Positions 60,284 through 64,000 of a stretch of 64,000 nucleotides of DNA are shown piece after piece. The first letter of the stretch is position 1; every line of letters starts with the position of its first letter. The stretch lies in contig NC_030384.2 in the NCBI RefSeq assembly GCF_001625215.2, positions 41,388,390 through 41,452,389 of the forward strand, read 5' to 3'. This DNA comes from Daucus carota subsp. sativus (lineage: Eukaryota; Streptophyta; Magnoliopsida; Apiales; Apiaceae). The translations under genes were made by a program, and so were the position numbers. Below the pieces are notes generated by a model. The model searched no databases, was not told the origin of the DNA, and worked only from the letters and a program-made list of their open reading frames with translations.

Positions 60284-60628
60284 GTGCCGGCAGTGAGAAT
60301 AATTTAAACTGAAGTTCCAGCCCTAAAAAAAGCATCAATTAGCACTGATCTACCATGACTCGATATCAAAACCCTAGCTTCTCTTCATAATTCGTCAATT
60401 GGAGCTGTTGCAAAACCCTAGATCGATGAAAATATCTACGAAACAACAGAAATCCCCAAATTTTCGAGCGAAAAAATCGGAGAATCAGAGAGGCTAGGGC
60501 TTAGGTGTAACCGGAGAATAATTCGATTAAATTATAAGATCTAGATATATGTATAGAAGAGAGATGATCGGAGAAAACGATATTCAGAGATTTCAGGGCA
60601 CCGGGTATTTCGCAGAGAGAGAGAAGAT

Positions 60629-60672
<44 letters not shown>

Positions 60673-62568
60673 AACTACGCGAAACGGCGAAATAAGCTCG
60701 CTCTCCTGCTGAGGAAGTCTTAAAATGAAATCCAATTTCGGTACTACTCAGATAACGTCATTATTACGTTCTTTTTATAATCCCCTTCTCTCTTCCAACT
60801 CCGGAATATACATTTTTCGGTCATTCGAAATTTAATTATACCAGCAAATCTCGTTATTATGATAAATATTCCCTTTCTGTAAATAATATTCATGTCTCCA
60901 TAACGGTTTTGATTTTGATCTTCTTGATTGTAAAATTTGATCAGTACCAAAGATGTCAGTGATATGGTTACATAGATAAATTAGTTATATCAAATTATCA
61001 ATATTTTCAAAAATATTTGATTTGTATCGAAAAAAGTCATTCTTCATTATCGTGAAAGAGATATTCTAGAAATGATGAGCTTCCAAGATAAGGGACGGAT
61101 TCGATTGAAATTTTAAAAGATTATTTTCATTCATTAAAAATCGAAAAGTATTCAATTGAGATTTTTTTAAAATTTAATAAAATATTGGAATATTCAAAAG
61201 AGATTTTAAATTATGCTATAAAATCTGAAGATATTCAATCAGGATTTTAAATCCAATGATTTTCAATTAAAATTATTTATTATTTATTACAATCTTAAAA
61301 TCTGATTGATTTTTTTAGATTTCATAAAATGTTGGAAAAACTTTTCAAATCAAATCTACACCATTTCTTATATCAAATTTTTTCGAAAAAGTTTCACAAA
61401 ATTCCTCCCAAAAATACATCTCTTTTCACAAATTTAAAGCTTTAAAATCAAATATGTATTCCATTACTGACCTTGTTTGCACCAAATTCTTAAATTCTTC
61501 CGGTGTGTCTACACCATTTCTTCCATCAAATCTTTTCAACAAAACTTCACAAATTATCCCCTAAAATATATCAGCTCTAAAACCAAATATCTCATTTACC
61601 TTCAAGATACATTTCTACCGACTTACATTTATAAGAATCACTTACCCGTGGATCCTCTCCCTCACCAACTTTCCCGCTTTTAGAATCACAACACTAAAGT
61701 AGAAGATTTTGTAATTACAAATGAGTATAGTTTGAAAATCACTTCAGAATTTGTTCAAGACCACATATACAAAGTAAATTTGTTTCTGACACAAAAATAC
61801 CACAAAGAAAAACCTGTATATAATAATTATTATTTTTCCAAGGAAAAGTACTATAACAAATTTTGTAAATATAGGAATAGCTTTTTTGTATATAAAATTA
61901 TAAAAATATTACGAGTGCCATAATTAGTATGCATATATTTAAAAAGAGGTTTAGTTTATATATTTGTTATCATTTCTTGTATATATTTGTGTGTATTTCA
62001 AAAGAGGTTTAATTTATTTTCTTTGAGTAGAGCTTAAAAGCTCATAGCTAATATTCATTCTCAAATAGAAGGGAACAAACTCTAAGACCTGGAATTAGCA
62101 GGGATAAGACTTCAAACTATCCCACCACGTTCAAAAGAGATTTGAATTAATTTCACCCTCATTATTACATTATCAACAGAACCAGATTGATTAAGTGAAT
62201 TAAAAAGATGATTAATTAGCTTCGAAATAGCTCAATCAAACATATAACAATGTAGAAAATTAAAAAAATAACTTGTTCAGACTTTAGGCAGTTCTATTTG
62301 TTTAGGAAAAGTCTTCAACCTGTTGCCATCACGAATTCACTATTTCCCTCAGTAATGCTAAACAACCTTTATAGAATCCCATTATATAACTGTTAAATAT
62401 TTACCTACATACTATCTTTATCTTCCAAGTTCATTATACAAAGCTAGCTGAGGCAGTACTTAACTAGAACCACTAATACACATACAATATTCGCAAACAC
62501 CATTGTCACTTGGATCCTGTCAGCAAAAACAAACAAAAGGGATGTGCTACTTTTATGCATTATAAACC
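60284..62568. other. SUO leader/promoter and intergenic spacer with a diverged repeat
   Basis: About 400 bp of leader is followed by AT-rich DNA. CTACACCATTTCTT begins two diverged copies of a block of at least 100 bp (about 61357 and 61509; shared words TCACAAA, CCCTAAAATA/CCCAAAAATA). Phrases TTCAATTGAGATTTT and TTCAATCAGGATTTT recur near 61150-61250, suggesting an old repeat. No gene is recognised. Confidence 0.4.
60612..60669. repeat. (GA)n microsatellite in the SUO 5' leader region
   Basis: A GA-rich run lies about 330-390 bp before the start codon. In the transcribed strand it is a CT-rich run, common in plant leaders and core promoters. Confidence 0.9.
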
Positions 62569-63163
62569 CTATTTCCGCTCACATTCTTCTTGAATTTCAC
62601 CCTCTGCAAAGATAAGGCACAATGATATGTAAGATCGTAAAACTAAACTAGTTTGCTCAAGAGCCCAAAAGTCATTACCTGGGAGATAAACAGCAAGATT
62701 GGCTTAAGCATCAGCTTCCGGGTTCCACTCCTTCACAAAACAACATGTATAAGGGGATAGTTTACAACCTATAGCATAAAAGTTCACGGTGTATGAGTTT
62801 GACTCATGACTGGGAAGTTACTGAATTAACTGTAACACATTGTCAGTTTCTTGTTCTTGTTTATATTCATGTATTAAAATTTTCTACTGAAAGCTCTTAC
62901 TAACTATTACTAAGCCTTAAGCATCCGACAGTGTAATGTATGTATATGCTTCAATTAAAGCAGGTACGCTCTTCCATCAACTTATCTCTGGTAACTAAAT
63001 ATGCTACGACGTATCATTTTGTACTGCAAGATAAGTAAAAAGTGCTTCCCTGCATATACCCTTTCAACATGATCTCAAACCATGTAAATTTGTCTTTGAA
63101 CTCCTTAGCCACCTTGCATAAGACAGCCATGTTCTGGTTTTTGGTTTTCCACAGACCCTGAAT
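62569..63163 (-). pseudogene. Plant RNase H-like protein, C-terminal exons with an in-frame stop
   Basis: Three blocks on the minus strand read as the end of a plant RNase H-like superfamily protein (At3g01410/At5g51080 type). Exon 63060..63163 gives IQGLWKTKNQNMAVLCKVAK then EFKDKFTWFEIMLK. The block 62679..about 62736 gives VKEWNPEADA, stop, ANLAVYLP. The last, 62569..62603, gives GEIQEECERK and TAG. In relatives the middle motif is (D/E)ADxQAN(L/R)AV, so TAA at 62704-62706 sits where a Gln codon (CAA) would be expected, and the frame continues correctly past it through a good GT-AG junction. The first two blocks do not join in phase with the donor I can see. The N-terminal half is not found in the remaining 840 bp to the window end. 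It may be a pseudogene, a truncated but expressed allele, or a sequence error. It has the multi-exon structure of a host gene, not of a retroelement. Confidence 0.6.
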
Positions 63164-63859
63164 CTGCAAAGTTCATTTTGCCGCCGAAGAGAGTAAAAAC
63201 CAAATATAATTACAATGAACAGATACATATTGTATCAGTATATTAGCAGCTGACCACAACCAAAATGCCCAACATTAAGATATATAGCAACTGCAGATGC
63301 AATTGATTATAAGAATTAGATAGTGGATTATGTCAACTACACAAAGTGGAAGGAGAAATAACTCATTTTACAATATTGTAATGAGATATAATAGAAGAAG
63401 TCTTTCAGCTTTTAATAAAATAGTATGGATACACTAAGTAAAGAATAAAACAATGTAAAAATATAATTTATTTTCTAGTTGTAAGTAATTGAACCCGAAA
63501 TATATTTAAAGGGTCCTGGTTTGGCCATTTTATGTCGGGAACTCTTATCTAACATATTGTTTTTTCACCGCCTGATTAAGATATGAACAATTATGACTAT
63601 ATAAATGTTTATTATGGGCTGTTCTTATTAAGTGTGGGGTACTTGTATACAAGTGAACTTGACCACATCACTATCTATGAAGATCAACTGAACGATCCTA
63701 TCAAGTCTACATCAAAAGGTAAAGCGGGATGCACGACTCTCTAGTTCGACACTATACAATAACGACAGCCAAAAGATATGCAGAGGTCAAAAGTAGTACC
63801 CGAGATACACCTATACTAGTAGTGTCATCCCGCAAAAGAGCAACCTGTACCATAGAGAA
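63164..63859. other. Spacer before the terminal palindrome
   Basis: No upstream RNase H exon is visible. From about 63600 the composition becomes less AT-rich. GCGGGATG (63724) and CATCCCGC (63827) form a small inverted pair. No gene assigned. Confidence 0.35.
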
Positions 63860-64000
63860 GTGGCAAATCAGCGTCCAAATAGCTCAGACACCCGACGCTT
63901 AAACTCCGCCCTAGCCCGCTCGACAAAAGCCGCAACAAGAGCGGGCTAGGGCGGAGTTTAAGCGTCGGGTGTCTGAGCTATTTGGACGCTGATTTGCCAC
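63860..64000. repeat. Perfect inverted repeat, arms of at least 62 bp, 17-bp spacer, reaching the window end
   Basis: Arm 63860-63921 starts GTGGCAAATCAGCGTCCAAA and arm 63939-64000 is its exact reverse complement; the spacer is GACAAAAGCCGCAACAA. The arms are much richer in GC than their surroundings. The right arm ends on the last base given, so its true length is unknown. On either strand the arm can be read as ERARAEFKRRVSELFGR followed by a stop, which may be chance or a coding relic. Confidence 0.97.

Noticed and set aside
1-64000. CRISPR arrays, bacterial operons, organelle DNA
   Set aside because: Spaced identical repeats with unique spacers, tight polycistronic genes and organelle gene content are all absent. 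The sequence is plant nuclear DNA.

Overview
The window is nuclear DNA from a flowering plant, most likely a eudicot. It is AT-rich, its genes carry short plant-type GT-AG introns, and several protein families are plant-specific (class III peroxidase, GASA/snakin, SUO). Many small DNA-transposon relics (MITEs) lie between and inside genes. I cannot name the species from the sequence.

Layout, left to right: (1) the 3' end of an inositol polyphosphate 5-phosphatase gene (+, 1-653); (2) a 1.1 kb inverted-repeat element (1041-2140); (3) a three-exon gene for a B12D / complex I MLRQ-type small membrane protein (+, 2805-4401); (4) a five-exon gene for a diverged SANT/Myb-like (DUF3755-type) protein (-, 6351-8393); (5) a 15-exon gene for the GDP-mannose pyrophosphorylase-like protein KONJAC/GMPPA (-, 10514-15133); (6) a repeat-rich stretch (15.4-21.1 kb) with Stowaway-type and hAT-type MITEs, two abutting Tourist-like MITEs, one split by a solo LTR, and a tRNA-derived SINE; (7) two tandem intronless matrix metalloproteinase genes (-, 21567-22508 and 23972-24898); (8) a second transposon-rich stretch with a Helitron candidate, Tourist, hAT and Stowaway relics (25.5-29.2 kb); (9) an intronless class III peroxidase gene (+, 29351-30337); (10) more MITEs; (11) an 18-exon gene for GPI ethanolamine phosphate transferase 1, PIG-N/MCD4 (-, 34131-47114); (12) a GASA gene with a proline-rich linker (-, 48148-48975); (13) about 5.5 kb without a recognised gene; (14) the SUO-type BAH + TFIIS-N gene (-, 54482-60283); (15) the C-terminal exons of a plant RNase H-like gene with an in-frame stop (-, 62569-63163); (16) a perfect 62-bp-arm inverted repeat that runs to the last base of the window.

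Exon-intron structures were built by hand from reading-frame continuity, splice-site dinucleotides and remembered family motifs. All multi-exon models except the last (RNase H-like) keep phase at every junction. The genes are ordinary housekeeping, defence and cell-wall loci and do not form an operon or cluster. KONJAC (GDP-mannose supply) and PIG-N (GPI-anchor decoration) touch related mannose-dependent pathways, but their proximity is probably chance. No viral, CRISPR or bacterial-type system is present. The points most worth a second look are the terminal palindrome, the interrupted RNase H-like gene, the motif-rich solo LTR, the repeated DLN motifs in SUO and the diverged SANT protein.
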